From Myroides fluvii (GTDB lineage: Bacteria > Bacteroidota > Bacteroidia > Flavobacteriales > Flavobacteriaceae): a stretch of DNA of 64,000 bases. Location: positions 3,430,501 to 3,494,500 of the forward strand of contig NZ_CP039934.1 in the NCBI RefSeq assembly GCF_009792295.1, written 5' to 3'. Below are positions 46,947 to 56,035 of this stretch, piece after piece. The position numbers were made by a program, and so were the translations under genes. Below the pieces are notes generated by a model. The model searched no databases, had not been told where the DNA came from, and was given only the letters and a program-made list of their open reading frames with translations. The first letter of the stretch is position 1. Every line of letters starts with the position of its first letter.

Positions 46947-46979
46947 AAAAAAAGCTAACCCTACAAAGGATTAGCTTTT
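46947..46979 (-). terminator. Terminator of the ABC exporter gene
   Basis: Arms AAAAGCTAACCCT and AGGATTAGCTTTT with one mismatch and a 4-nt loop; the A-run on the left is a U-run on the minus strand. Confidence 0.85.
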
Positions 46980-47033
46980 CTTATATTCAATCATTTTCAG
47001 TGAACCGATTAACTGTCAACCGTTAACCACAAC

Positions 47034-48809
47034 CTAACTCAGCGTTTGTGAGATTTTTTCAAGATTCAAACTATTCGCCATGGCGGAGAATATATCGTGA
47101 TAGGTTTGTTTATTTTCATATAATGCTTCATGCACACCGCTTTCTACTACTTGTCCTTTTTCCATCACGACAATATGATGGGCATCGATAATTTGAGAAA
47201 TACTGTGGGAAACAATGATAACCGTTCTATTTTCTTTGATGGCATCCAAGCTTCGTTTAATTTGTTCTGTTGCAATAGCATCCAAACTCGCTGTAGGTTC
47301 ATCCAAGAATATAATAGCGGGATCTTTTAAAAACAAGCGCGCAATGGCAATACGCTGCTGTTGCCCTCCAGATAGCAGTCGAGCATCTGCTTCATAGCCT
47401 TGCGGTACATCCATAATTTGCTCGTGAATATAGGCTTTTTTAGCCGCTTCTATCACTTGTTCTAAAGAGGCTTCTTCATCGCCATAGCGGATATTTTCTG
47501 CAATACTACCCTGAAAGATATGATTCTTTTGAAGGACCAAACCAATGTGCTTGCGCAATTCTTTGGTGTCATATTCTTTTAAATCGATTCCATCGAGGAG
47601 AATTTGCCCTTCATTGGGTTCATAAAACTTATCCAATAAATTGATAACCGTACTTTTTCCCGCTCCACTCAATCCTACTAAAGCGGTTGTTTTATTGGGC
47701 TCAATCAGCATAGAAACATCCTTTAGTGCTTTTGTTCCATTGGGGTAATTAAAAGATACGTTTCTCAATTCGATGCGGCCTCCAATCTGTTCTGGCACAT
47801 ACGTCCCTGAAGTCTCTTCTTCATGTGCTTCTAAAACTTCAAAGAAACTTTCAGAGTAAATCATCGCATCATTGACATCGTCATAAATGCGGTGTAATTG
47901 TCGAATTGGCGCTGTTACGTTGTTAAAAAGCAAGACGTGAAACATAATCATGCCCACACTCATTTGCCCTTTTAGCACAAAATAGGTGGTCAAAAGAATG
48001 ATCACCACTAGACCAAATTGCTCGATAAAACTCTTTACAGCATCAAACACAAAACTCGTTTTTCTCGTATACAGCTGATTTTCTGTCATCTCGTATTGAA
48101 TTTGCTCGTGTTTTTTCGATTCTAAAGGTTCACGTACAAAGGACTTTATCACGGTGATGGAATTGATTAACGAAATAATTCCGTTGTTTTTATTTTCGCG
48201 ATAGCTTCTCATTTTACGTCGAAACCCCTTGAGTTTCTTAGCTTGCAATTGACTCACATAAAAATACAGTGGAATCATCGCTGTGCTGACCAAACCGATA
48301 TACACATTCGCGGAATATATAAAGAACAAAGCGACGATAGCATTGGCGAATAGCGGTAAGATATCAATGAAGAAATTTTGCACCAATCGCGTAATACTAC
48401 TGATCCCCTGATCAATACGCGTTTGCAGTTTTCCGCTGTCGTTTTCTTCTGAGGTATAAAAAGCCATTTTAAAGGTTAAAATGCGCTCCACCACCAATTG
48501 AGAAATATCTCTGGACGTATAAATCCGCAGTTTTTCTCCAAAGTAGCGCTGTCCAAATTGGATGCAACTAAAAGCAATCTCCTTGACGATTAAGATGACA
48601 CTACTCCAAAGCAACACTTGAAACCCCCAGTCTAAGGTTTCTTCCTGGTTTACCACCAGAGTGAGTGCATCAACTAAGTGACGCAACACCAAGGCATTAA
48701 CCTGAACGGCAATGGCCCCTACTGCGGTTAACAACAAAGTTCCTATGACTAATCCCTTATAGGGAATGATAAAAGGTTTTATTTTCTTTAATATGGTATA
48801 TAAATTCAT
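47034..48809 (-). CDS. ABC exporter (fused permease and ATPase half-transporter)
   Basis: A 591-aa inner-membrane protein. Residues 1-~315 form the six-helix type-1 exporter domain. The nucleotide-binding domain has Walker A G-L-S-G-A-G-K-S-T (379-387), signature L-S-G-G-Q-Q-Q-R (479-486), Walker B 'AIIFLDEPTA' (~498-507) and the switch histidine H535. It works as a homo- or heterodimer to export lipids, peptides or drugs; the substrate is unknown. Monocistronic, with its own terminator, and divergent from the GNAT gene. Confidence 0.94.
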   Translation of the reverse strand: MNLYTILKKIKPFIIPYKGLVIGTLLLTAVGAIAVQVNALVLRHLVDALTLVVNQEETLDWGFQVLLWSSVILIVKEIAFSCIQFGQRYFGEKLRIYTSRDISQLVVERILTFKMAFYTSEENDSGKLQTRIDQGISSITRLVQNFFIDILPLFANAIVALFFIYSANVYIGLVSTAMIPLYFYVSQLQAKKLKGFRRKMRSYRENKNNGIISLINSITVIKSFVREPLESKKHEQIQYEMTENQLYTRKTSFVFDAVKSFIEQFGLVVIILLTTYFVLKGQMSVGMIMFHVLLFNNVTAPIRQLHRIYDDVNDAMIYSESFFEVLEAHEEETSGTYVPEQIGGRIELRNVSFNYPNGTKALKDVSMLIEPNKTTALVGLSGAGKSTVINLLDKFYEPNEGQILLDGIDLKEYDTKELRKHIGLVLQKNHIFQGSIAENIRYGDEEASLEQVIEAAKKAYIHEQIMDVPQGYEADARLLSGGQQQRIAIARLFLKDPAIIFLDEPTASLDAIATEQIKRSLDAIKENRTVIIVSHSISQIIDAHHIVVMEKGQVVESGVHEALYENKQTYHDIFSAMANSLNLEKISQTLS

Positions 48810-48923
48810 GTAACAAAGATATTTTTCTCCTGCTAGCTAATTCTTGACTTGTGTCAAAAAATCAACAAGAGTTTCTGGGGGTATTCTACTTTTTGCTGTA
48901 CTTTTAAAAACAAAATAAATAAC

Positions 48924-49388
48924 ATGACTATTCGTCCCGCAATTCTAGCTGATATGGAAGCACTTCAATTGCTTTACCAAAAACAATTCGCCGATTTACA
49001 ACGTCATCAACCGTATTCCTTTAAAGCTGATCTTCCTGCCTTTTCTTTTTTACAAGAAACCATCGAGGAAGAAGATTGTGAATTCATCCTCGCCTTAGAT
49101 CAAGATAAAATCGTTGGAATGACAGCTCTATTTATCGAGCAAACCCTTCCTTACGAATGCTTTGTTTCCCACCGTTATCTCAATTTTGCGGATCTCTATG
49201 TCGAAGAAGCCTATCGCAACCAAGGTGTGGGCAAGCAACTCATTCAAGCCGTAAAAGATTGGGCCAAACAAAAAGAAGTAGATTATATTGAACTCCTTGT
49301 ATTGAAACAAAATTCGAGGGCCTTGCAACTGTATATCGAACAAGAATTTGAAATTGTTCACATCACCATGCGCTACCGATTGGATTAG
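48924..49388 (+). CDS. GNAT-family N-acetyltransferase
   Basis: A 154-aa protein from the ATG at 48924 ('MTIRPAILADMEAL', a classic GNAT start); the longer frame from 48849 is not supported. The acetyl-CoA binding motif A is 'LYVEEAYRNQGVGKQLIQAVKDWA', with the Q-x-x-G-x-G/A pyrophosphate loop, followed by 'YIELLVLKQNSRALQLY', the motif B helix. Acceptor substrate unknown. No terminator was seen before the downstream pseudogene. Confidence 0.9.
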   Translation: MTIRPAILADMEALQLLYQKQFADLQRHQPYSFKADLPAFSFLQETIEEEDCEFILALDQDKIVGMTALFIEQTLPYECFVSHRYLNFADLYVEEAYRNQGVGKQLIQAVKDWAKQKEVDYIELLVLKQNSRALQLYIEQEFEIVHITMRYRLD

Positions 49389-49426
49389 CATTTATATTTT
49401 ATTTATTTAGAATAAATATAAACAAT

Positions 49427-49434
49427 TATCTTTG
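49427..49434 (+). promoter_or_regulatory. Candidate -7 element (TATCTTTG)
   Basis: Exact TAnnTTTG match 25 bp before the ATG of the esterase pseudogene. A related arrangement (TTTATTTAGAA...TATCTTTA) precedes the AraC gene at 1218-1245. Confidence 0.5.
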
Positions 49435-49458
49435 CCTTTTAAAACAAATTAAAAAAGA

Positions 49459-50038
49459 ATGAAACTATCGTTCCTGCGTTTTATAGGGCTAGTTGTCGTT
49501 TTACTAGTTTCATCTCTTCTAGCAGCCAAACTCCTATCGCTATTGGTCAAGAGTATACCCTCTCCTCTAGTGTTTTAAACGAAGATCGAAAAATTCAAAT
49601 CTATCTTCCTAAAACGTATTCAGATAGTAGCTTAACTCCCCAACACTATCCTGTTGTTTACCTCTTGGATAGTGAAAGTAACTTCCCTTATCTAACGGCT
49701 TATATAGAAAAATTATCAAAATACCCTTATCCTGCTATTCCAGAGATGATTGTCGTGGGTATTGTCAATACCAATCGCACCAGAGACTTAACGCCTACTA
49801 CGCGAAATGAAAAGGTCATGACTGCGAAACAAAAAGCAAAGATTAAAGGAGCATCCGGTGGAAATGCCGCGTTTTTTCAATTCCTAGAACAAGAAGTAAA
49901 GCCTTTTGTACATCACGAGTTTAGAGCGAATGATTATGCCTAACAAAAGAATGCCCCTCTTGTTGAGTACTATATTGGCTATTGTTTGGAATTGTACCCG
50001 ACCAGTACTATTCGTCAAGAAATACAGGCAAACAACTA
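49459..50038 (+). pseudogene. Secreted alpha/beta-hydrolase esterase (IroE/EstD-like), frameshifted and internally deleted
   Basis: The ATG at 49459 starts a signal peptide ('MKLSFLRFIGLVVVLLVSSLLA') that shifts frame near 49520. The mature enzyme continues in another frame: 'QTPIAIGQEYTLSSSVLNEDRKIQIYLPKTY', 'YPVVYLLDSESNFPYL', 'IVVGIVNTNRTRDLTPT', 'EVKPFVHHEFRANDYA', then TAA at 49941. Families of this type continue with the nucleophile G-H-S-F-G-G, which is missing; a short in-frame tail ('LVEYYIGYCLELYPTSTIRQEIQ') follows to 50038. Both the frameshift and loss of the catalytic region indicate a dead gene. Confidence 0.8.
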
Positions 50039-50203
50039 AGGCCATCGATTCCCTCAAAGATTGAGTAGATTCACCCAATAAATAGTGCAAAGTCCCTAGA
50101 TAATTGGGTTATTTACTTATTATATACGAGATACAGTAAGTCCCCTACTGCTTATTTTTTTAAAAAATGTTGTTTCCTAATTGATAAGCAAAGTATCCAA
50201 AAA

Positions 50204-50239
50204 GTAAAAAGTCTACATTTGTTGTTGTAGACTTTTTTT
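50204..50239 (-). terminator. Terminator of ytxJ
   Basis: AAAAAGTCTACA and TGTAGACTTTTT arms, perfect, loop of ~8 nt, just downstream of the minus-strand gene at 50248. The gap 50039-50203 shows no gene. Confidence 0.88.
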
Positions 50240-50247
50240 ATGCTTTA

Positions 50248-50589
50248 CTACGATAATCTCAATAGTAGTTTTTCTGTTTCTGTACCATCAATTCCCTCAT
50301 GAGACGTGTGGAAAACCACTTTACCATCTGCAATAAGCAACAATTGAGGAGATTCGTGTTGCACTTGAAATCGATCAGCGATATCTAAAGAAACCAAGCG
50401 ATTCTTTTTCACATCTACCATATAACAATCTACTTGTGTGGGATTTGTAAATGATTGCTCAAAATTTCTCAAGGCCATCTTACTGATATAGCACGTGGTA
50501 CTATTTTTAAAAATAATACACGGTTTCGTTGCTGTATTGGCGATTAACTCCGATAAGGTAGAAGTTTCTGTAAGTTCAATCCAGTTCAT
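50248..50589 (-). CDS. ytxJ: Bacillithiol-system redox-active protein YtxJ
   Basis: A 113-aa thioredoxin-fold protein of the DUF2847/YtxJ family, a monothiol bacilliredoxin thought to remove bacillithiol from proteins. The active cysteine C33 lies in 'FKNSTTCYISKMAL'; the usual family sequence is T-C-P-I-S, so tyrosine replaces the proline here. 'ESPQLLLIADGKVVFHTSHEGID' supplies the conserved cis-Pro region. It is transcribed divergently from clpB, which suits a stress-response setting. Confidence 0.88.
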   Translation of the reverse strand: MNWIELTETSTLSELIANTATKPCIIFKNSTTCYISKMALRNFEQSFTNPTQVDCYMVDVKKNRLVSLDIADRFQVQHESPQLLLIADGKVVFHTSHEGIDGTETEKLLLRLS

Positions 50590-50747
50590 AAGACATTTTT
50601 TCAGTTAAATAGAAGCGTTTTTGCCCAATAAATGACGTTTTGTCATCGTTACATACAAATATATAAATAATTTTGGACAGAAAGTCGTAAATTTAAGATT
50701 GGAATACATCTTGTAAAAAGTATAGTACAACGCAAAAAAAATAGAAA

Positions 50748-53333
50748 ATGAACTTGAATAATTTTACAATAAAATCACAAGAGGCGCTACAACGTGCACA
50801 AGTTATTGTGCAAGGATTAGGCCAACAACAGATAGAGAGCGAACATCTATTCAAAGCTATATTAGAAGTAGATGAAAATGTAACTCCTTTTATTTTAAAG
50901 AAACTAAACATCAATGTCAGTGCTTTTGAATCTGCCTTGGACGCGACAATTGGTCGTTTTGCTAAAGTAGAAGGCGGACAGATTGGTCTATCTAGGGATG
51001 CGGCTACGGCTTTAACAGAGGCTCAAGCTATTGCAACCAAAATGAAGGATGAATATGTTTCGATTGAACATTTACTTTTGGCTATTTTCAAATCGAAAAG
51101 CACAGTTGCTCAAATGTTGAAAGATCAAGGAGCCACTGAAAAGCAATTGGAAGCAGCCATTCAAGAGATCCGCAACGGCGCACGTGTTACTTCCGCTTCT
51201 GCTGAAGAGACCTATAATTCACTAAACAAATACGCCAATAACCTAACGAAATTGGCCTATGAGGGAAAACTAGATCCGGTTATTGGTCGAGATGAAGAGA
51301 TTCGACGTGTGTTGCAAATTTTGAGTCGACGCACCAAGAATAACCCGATGTTGATTGGTGAGCCTGGTGTAGGTAAAACAGCCATTGCAGAAGGATTAGC
51401 TCATCGTATCGTTCAACAAGACGTTCCGGAGAACTTAAAAGACAAACAAATTTTCTCTTTGGATATGGGAGCCCTGATTGCAGGTGCAAAATACAAAGGG
51501 GAATTTGAGGAGCGATTAAAGTCTGTAGTAAAGGAAGTAACCACTTCCGAAGGACAGATTATCCTATTTATTGACGAGATTCACACCTTAGTCGGTGCTG
51601 GCGGTGGTGAGGGAGCCATGGATGCTGCAAACATCTTAAAACCTGCGCTAGCGCGTGGTGAATTGCGTTCTATTGGTGCTACAACTTTAGATGAGTATCA
51701 AAAATACTTCGAAAAAGACAAAGCGCTAGAAAGACGTTTTCAAAAGGTAATTGTAGACGAACCGGATACAGAAAGTGCGATTTCCATTTTACGTGGAATC
51801 AAGGAGAAATACGAAGCACACCACAAAGTACGCATCAAAGACGAAGCGATTATCGCAGCGGTTCATTTATCTGAGCGCTATATTACCAATCGTTTCTTAC
51901 CCGATAAGGCGATTGACTTAATGGATGAGGCAGCGGCTAAATTGCGCATGGAGATCAACTCTAAACCAGAGGAACTCGACGTACTAGACCGCCGAATCAT
52001 GCAGTTGGAAATTGAAATTGAAGCGATTAAACGCGAAAACGACGAAGATAAACTAAAACTTCTAGGTCTAGAACTTGCCAATTTAAAAGAAGAACGCAAC
52101 GAAATATTCACCAAATGGCAATCGGAAAAAGAGGTTGTCGATCGCGTACAAGCTTGTAAACAAGAGATTGAAACCTTTAAGCTAGAGGCTGAAAAAGCAG
52201 AACGCGAAGGAGACTATGGCAAGGTTGCAGAATTGCGTTATGGCAAAATTAAACAGGCCCAAGAAGAGCTTGAAAAAGCGCAAGCGCAGTTAGAAGAAAA
52301 TCAAAAAAGCCATTCCTTAATTAAAGAGGAAGTGACGAGTGACGATATTGCTGAGGTAGTAGCGAAATGGACGGGTGTTCCGGTAACAAAAATGCTGCAA
52401 AGTGAGCGAGAGAAACTCTTGCATTTGGAGGGCGAATTACACCAACGCGTCGTAGGACAAGAAGAAGCGATTGAAGCCATCAGCGACGCCGTACGTCGAA
52501 GTCGAGCCGGACTACAAGATCCAAAGAAACCAATTGGCTCCTTTCTCTTCTTGGGAACAACTGGAGTCGGTAAAACGGAACTTGCTAAAGCTTTAGCTGT
52601 GTATTTGTTTGACGATGAAAACGCCATGACGCGAATTGACATGAGTGAATATTCTGAGCGCCACAGTGTAAGCAGATTGGTTGGTGCGCCTCCAGGATAT
52701 GTTGGCTATGACGAAGGAGGACAATTGACAGAAGCGGTACGCAGAAAACCTTATTCGGTAGTTTTGCTAGATGAGATTGAAAAGGCACACCCAGATACGT
52801 TTAACATTTTACTTCAAGTATTAGATGAAGGACGTTTAACGGATAACAAAGGACGTTTGGCCGATTTTAAAAATACAATCATCATCATGACGTCTAACAT
52901 GGGTAGTCATATTATCCAAGAGAAGTTTGAACAAACAACCAATATTGAACAAGCATCAGAAGAGGCAAAAGAAGAAGTGTTGAACGTCTTAAAACAAAGC
53001 GTTCGTCCAGAATTCTTAAACCGTATTGATGAAGTGGTGATGTTTACGCCTCTAACACAAGACAATATCCTCCAAATTGTAGATATTCAATTGCAAGGGG
53101 TAATGAAGATGCTTAATGAGCAAAACATCCACTTAGAAGCAACGAAGGAAGCTAAAGAATTCTTAGCTCACAAGGGGTATGATCCACAATTTGGTGCTAG
53201 ACCCGTAAAACGAGTGGTTCAACGCGAAGTATTAAACAAGTTGTCAAAAGAAATCTTAGCGGGTACAGTCAAAGCGGAAAGCATGATTTTACTCGACTCT
53301 TTCAATGACGAGTTAGTTTTTAGAAATAAATAA
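50748..53333 (+). CDS. clpB: ATP-dependent disaggregase ClpB
   Basis: An 861-aa chaperone of normal length. N-domain 1-~145; first AAA+ domain with Walker A G-E-P-G-V-G-K-T (204-211) and Walker B '[11 protein letters not shown]'; the long coiled-coil M-domain (~400-525, '[21 protein letters not shown]'-type repeats) that separates ClpB from ClpA/C; second AAA+ domain with G-T-T-G-V-G-K-T (~603-610), '[24 protein letters not shown]' and '[15 protein letters not shown]'. It rescues aggregated protein together with DnaK. No SD-like site is obvious, as usual in this phylum. A terminator follows. Confidence 0.97.
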   Translation: MNLNNFTIKSQEALQRAQVIVQGLGQQQIESEHLFKAILEVDENVTPFILKKLNINVSAFESALDATIGRFAKVEGGQIGLSRDAATALTEAQAIATKMKDEYVSIEHLLLAIFKSKSTVAQMLKDQGATEKQLEAAIQEIRNGARVTSASAEETYNSLNKYANNLTKLAYEGKLDPVIGRDEEIRRVLQILSRRTKNNPMLIGEPGVGKTAIAEGLAHRIVQQDVPENLKDKQIFSLDMGALIAGAKYKGEFEERLKSVVKEVTTSEGQIILFIDEIHTLVGAGGGEGAMDAANILKPALARGELRSIGATTLDEYQKYFEKDKALERRFQKVIVDEPDTESAISILRGIKEKYEAHHKVRIKDEAIIAAVHLSERYITNRFLPDKAIDLMDEAAAKLRMEINSKPEELDVLDRRIMQLEIEIEAIKRENDEDKLKLLGLELANLKEERNEIFTKWQSEKEVVDRVQACKQEIETFKLEAEKAEREGDYGKVAELRYGKIKQAQEELEKAQAQLEENQKSHSLIKEEVTSDDIAEVVAKWTGVPVTKMLQSEREKLLHLEGELHQRVVGQEEAIEAISDAVRRSRAGLQDPKKPIGSFLFLGTTGVGKTELAKALAVYLFDDENAMTRIDMSEYSERHSVSRLVGAPPGYVGYDEGGQLTEAVRRKPYSVVLLDEIEKAHPDTFNILLQVLDEGRLTDNKGRLADFKNTIIIMTSNMGSHIIQEKFEQTTNIEQASEEAKEEVLNVLKQSVRPEFLNRIDEVVMFTPLTQDNILQIVDIQLQGVMKMLNEQNIHLEATKEAKEFLAHKGYDPQFGARPVKRVVQREVLNKLSKEILAGTVKAESMILLDSFNDELVFRNK

Positions 53334-53370
53334 TTCGGTTGACGGTTAACAGAAAACAGGCTAAATTAAA

Positions 53371-53408
53371 GAGAACCAATCCTTTGAAGGGGTTGGTTCT
53401 TTTTTTTG
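53371..53408 (+). terminator. Terminator of clpB
   Basis: GAGAACCAATCC and GGGTTGGTTCT-type arms with a short TTTGAAG loop and a T8 run. Confidence 0.85.
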
Positions 53409-53490
53409 TTGGTTGATTGTTGTTAGTTGATTGTTGTTAGTTGATGGTGAGAGGGTGTCGTGGTGTGGTGGTGTGATGATGAGGTGATTA
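53405..53490. repeat. Short tandem repeats (TTGATTGTTGTTAG and GTGGTGTG units)
   Basis: Two copies of TTGATTGTTGTTAG followed by GTGRTG-rich sequence. Related in style to the arrays at 2142, 16490 and 44075. Confidence 0.7.
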
Positions 53491-53553
53491 GATGCGTAAG
53501 GACCCGTAGTAATTTGTCTATGAGGTGATTAAATTTTGATGAACGGAAAAATT

Positions 53554-53596
53554 GCTTTTTCGTTTTTTCGCCAGTTGCTTTTTCGCCAGATGATCA
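53554..53596. repeat. Copy of the dispersed repeat seen at 16815
   Basis: The first 32 bases are identical to 16815-16846. It leads straight into the 111-bp tandem repeat. Confidence 0.8.
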
Positions 53597-53850
53597 ATTA
53601 AAGAAAGAATATCTTTAAATCAGAAAGTTAACCGATAATCTTTTATGGGTTAGCAAGGTTAGATAGTCTAACCGATTAGCCAAATAAACCAGTAAACCAA
53701 TCCAGGCATTAAAGAAAGAATATCTTTAAATCAGAAAGTTAACCGATAATCTTTTATGGGTTAGCAAGGTTAGATAGTCTAACCGATTAGCCAAATAAAC
53801 CAGTAAACCAATCCAGGCATTAAAGAAAGAATATCCTTAAATCAGAAAAG
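53597..53850. repeat. 111-bp direct tandem repeat (2.3 copies) with internal hairpin
   Basis: The unit beginning ATTAAAGAAAGAATATC occurs at 53597, 53708 and, truncated and slightly changed, at 53819; the spacing is exactly 111 bp and the first two copies are essentially identical. Each full unit contains the palindrome GGTTAGA-TAG-TCTAACC. There is no open frame of note. After it, 53857-53912 holds CCGATAACCCATAACT-type tandem phrases. No gene in 53409-54045. Confidence 0.93.
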
Positions 53851-53912
53851 TTCATCTGGTAACCGATAACCCATAACTGATAACCCATAACCCATAACTG
53901 ATCACTGATAAC

Positions 53913-53946
53913 AAAAAAAGCAGTAAACTTTCGTTTACTGCTTTTT
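53913..53946 (-). terminator. Terminator of sucC
   Basis: AAAAAGCAGTAAAC and GTTTACTGCTTTTT arms, perfect, loop TTTC; the A7 run on the left is the U-run for minus-strand sucC. Confidence 0.9.
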
Positions 53947-54045
53947 ATATAGTATTGTGATAGTGTCAGATTCTTTAGGAATGAATGTAAATTTCTTTAA
54001 TCAGAAAATTCACTTCTTTCTTCTTTCTCCTCACTTCTAACCAAT

Positions 54046-55239
54046 TTAAGATAAAGCTGCTTTTACTTGATCTGCTGCTTCTTGGAAAGCTACAGCTGAT
54101 AAGATTGGCATACCTGATTGGTCGATTAATTCTTTTGCTAATTCAGCGTTTGTTCCTTGTAAACGAACGATGATAGGCACTTTAATATCGTCTCCCATAT
54201 TTTTGTAAGCATCTACAACCCCTTGAGCAACACGGTCACAACGAACGATTCCTCCGAAGATGTTGATTAAGATAGCTTTTACGTTTGGATCTTTTAAGAT
54301 AATGCGGAACGCGATTTCAACACGTTTAGCATCAGCTGTTCCTCCTACGTCTAAGAAGTTTGCTGGTTCAAAACCTGCGTATTTGATTAAGTCCATCGTA
54401 GCCATTGCTAAACCAGCACCGTTAACCATACATCCAACAGTTCCATCTAAATCCACGTAGTTTAATCCCGCTTCTTTTGCTTCAACTTCGATTGGACGCT
54501 CTTCTGTAGTATCTCTGTACTCAGCGTATACTTTTTGTCTGTATAATGCGTTGTCATCAATTGTTACTTTAGCATCAACTGCCAAAATTTTATCATCCGA
54601 TGTTTTTAATACAGGGTTAATTTCGAACATAGAAGAATCACTTCCCATGTAAGCGTTGTACAATGCGTCAACGAATTTAACCATTTCTTTGAATGCATTT
54701 CCTGATAAACCTAGGTTGAATGCAATTCTTCTTGCTTGGAAACCTTGTAATCCAACAGCTGGATCGATTTCTTCTTTAAAGATTAAGTGTGGCGTTTTCT
54801 CAGCAACTTCTTCGATATCCATTCCTCCTTCAGTAGAATACATAATCATATTTCTACCTTTAGCACGATCTAATAATACAGACATGTAGAACTCGCTCAC
54901 TTCGCTTTCACCTGGATAGTATACATCTTCAGCTACTAATACTCTATTTACTCTTTTTCCCTCTGGTGGAGTTTGTGGAGTAATTAGGTCCATTCCGATG
55001 ATTTTTCCAGCTAGCTCTTTTACTTCATCTAAGTTCTTAGCTAACTTTACTCCTCCTCCTTTACCTCTTCCCCCAGCATGGATTTGAGCTTTTACTACAT
55101 ACCAACTTGTACCAGTTTCTTCTGTAAGTTGTTTTGCTTTTTCAACAGCTTCATCTGCGTTGTTAGCTACTAAACCACGTTGTACTCTAACTCCGTAGCT
55201 AGCTAATATTTCTTTACCTTGAAATTCATGTAAATTCAT
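54046..55239 (-). CDS. sucC: Succinyl-CoA synthetase (ADP-forming), beta subunit
   Basis: A 397-aa citric-acid-cycle enzyme subunit that makes ATP or GTP with succinate from succinyl-CoA. The start 'MNLHEFQGKEILASYGV' is the family signature. The ATP-grasp domain shows 'VVKAQIHAGGRGKGGGVKLAKN', 'EINPVLKTSDDKILAVDAKVTID' with the magnesium ligands, and the CoA-ligase part has 'LDVGGTADAKRVEIAFRIIL' and 'INIFGGIVRCDRVAQGVVDA'. The alpha subunit gene sucD is not in this window, so the genes are unlinked, as in many Bacteroidota. Confidence 0.97.
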   Translation of the reverse strand: MNLHEFQGKEILASYGVRVQRGLVANNADEAVEKAKQLTEETGTSWYVVKAQIHAGGRGKGGGVKLAKNLDEVKELAGKIIGMDLITPQTPPEGKRVNRVLVAEDVYYPGESEVSEFYMSVLLDRAKGRNMIMYSTEGGMDIEEVAEKTPHLIFKEEIDPAVGLQGFQARRIAFNLGLSGNAFKEMVKFVDALYNAYMGSDSSMFEINPVLKTSDDKILAVDAKVTIDDNALYRQKVYAEYRDTTEERPIEVEAKEAGLNYVDLDGTVGCMVNGAGLAMATMDLIKYAGFEPANFLDVGGTADAKRVEIAFRIILKDPNVKAILINIFGGIVRCDRVAQGVVDAYKNMGDDIKVPIIVRLQGTNAELAKELIDQSGMPILSAVAFQEAADQVKAALS

Positions 55240-55274
55240 AGTGTAATACGTTTAGCTTTAAAAATAAACAGATA

Positions 55275-55282
55275 CAAAAATA
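55275..55282 (-). promoter_or_regulatory. Candidate -7 element of sucC
   Basis: Minus-strand TATTTTTG, an exact TAnnTTTG match 36 bp before the ATG. No clear -33 box. Confidence 0.35.
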
Positions 55283-55386
55283 ATAATTAGGTTTGAATTT
55301 CCCTAATTTAATTCTGTATATGTCCTATTTATTCTTAGATTTAACTTTATAAAATTTAAAAAATATTTGATTTTTGTTCCTCTAAT

Positions 55387-56007
55387 TTAGAAAATATCAA
55401 TTGATCCTTTTCCTTCTCTCATTATTTCTGGTTCAAATCCGGACAAATCGATTACTGTAGATGCTTGATTATCACCATATCCTCCATCAATAATTAAATC
55501 AACCTTATTATTCCACTTTTCTAAGATCAATTCAGGGTCTGTGGTGTACTCTAAAATTTCATCTTCATCATAGATAGAAGTAGAAACAATAGGATTCCCC
55601 AATCTACGTACAATTTCTCTGGCGATATTATTATCAGGTACGCGAATACCTACTGTTTTTTTCTTTCTAAATTCCTTTGGAAGATTGTTATTACCTGGCA
55701 GAATAAAAGTATACGGACCTGGCAGGGCTTTTTTGAGAATTTTAAATGTGGCGGTGTCAATTTGCTTGATGTAATCTGAGATATTACTCAAATCATGACA
55801 GACAAAGGAGAAATTTGCTTTATCTAATTTAATTCCTTTTAATCGGGCGATTCGCTCTAGCGCTTTTGTATTGGTAATATCACACCCCAATCCATATACG
55901 GTATCTGTTGGATAGATAATCAATCCTCCGTTGCGCAGTACTTCCACTACTTTATTGATTTCCTTTTCATTCGGATTTTCTGGATAAATCTTTACAAACT
56001 GTGCCAT
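55387..56007 (-). CDS. Sua5/YciO/YrdC-family protein (L-threonylcarbamoyladenylate synthase type)
   Basis: A 206-aa protein from the ATG at 56007 ('MAQFVKIYPENP'); the upstream frame begins with TTG only. The YrdC fold is shown by 'GGLIIYPTDTVYGLGCDI', 'RLKGIKLDKANFSFVC', 'LPGPYTFIL' and 'VGIRVPDN'. Members make threonylcarbamoyl-AMP for the t6A modification of tRNA, but the YciO branch has an uncertain role. The K-x-x-x-x-P motif seen in true Sua5 (KxRP.xKP) is degenerate here, so YciO-like is possible. It lies immediately downstream of the helicase gene, possibly in one transcript. Confidence 0.85.
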   Translation of the reverse strand: MAQFVKIYPENPNEKEINKVVEVLRNGGLIIYPTDTVYGLGCDITNTKALERIARLKGIKLDKANFSFVCHDLSNISDYIKQIDTATFKILKKALPGPYTFILPGNNNLPKEFRKKKTVGIRVPDNNIAREIVRRLGNPIVSTSIYDEDEILEYTTDPELILEKWNNKVDLIIDGGYGDNQASTVIDLSGFEPEIMREGKGSIDIF

Positions 56008-56035
56008 AGTATTGATTTTTATTGTTTTATACAAT

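Noticed and set aside
44003..47033. Insertion sequence or transposon
   Set aside because: Hairpins and duplications are present but no transposase reading frame or terminal inverted repeats with target duplications could be found.
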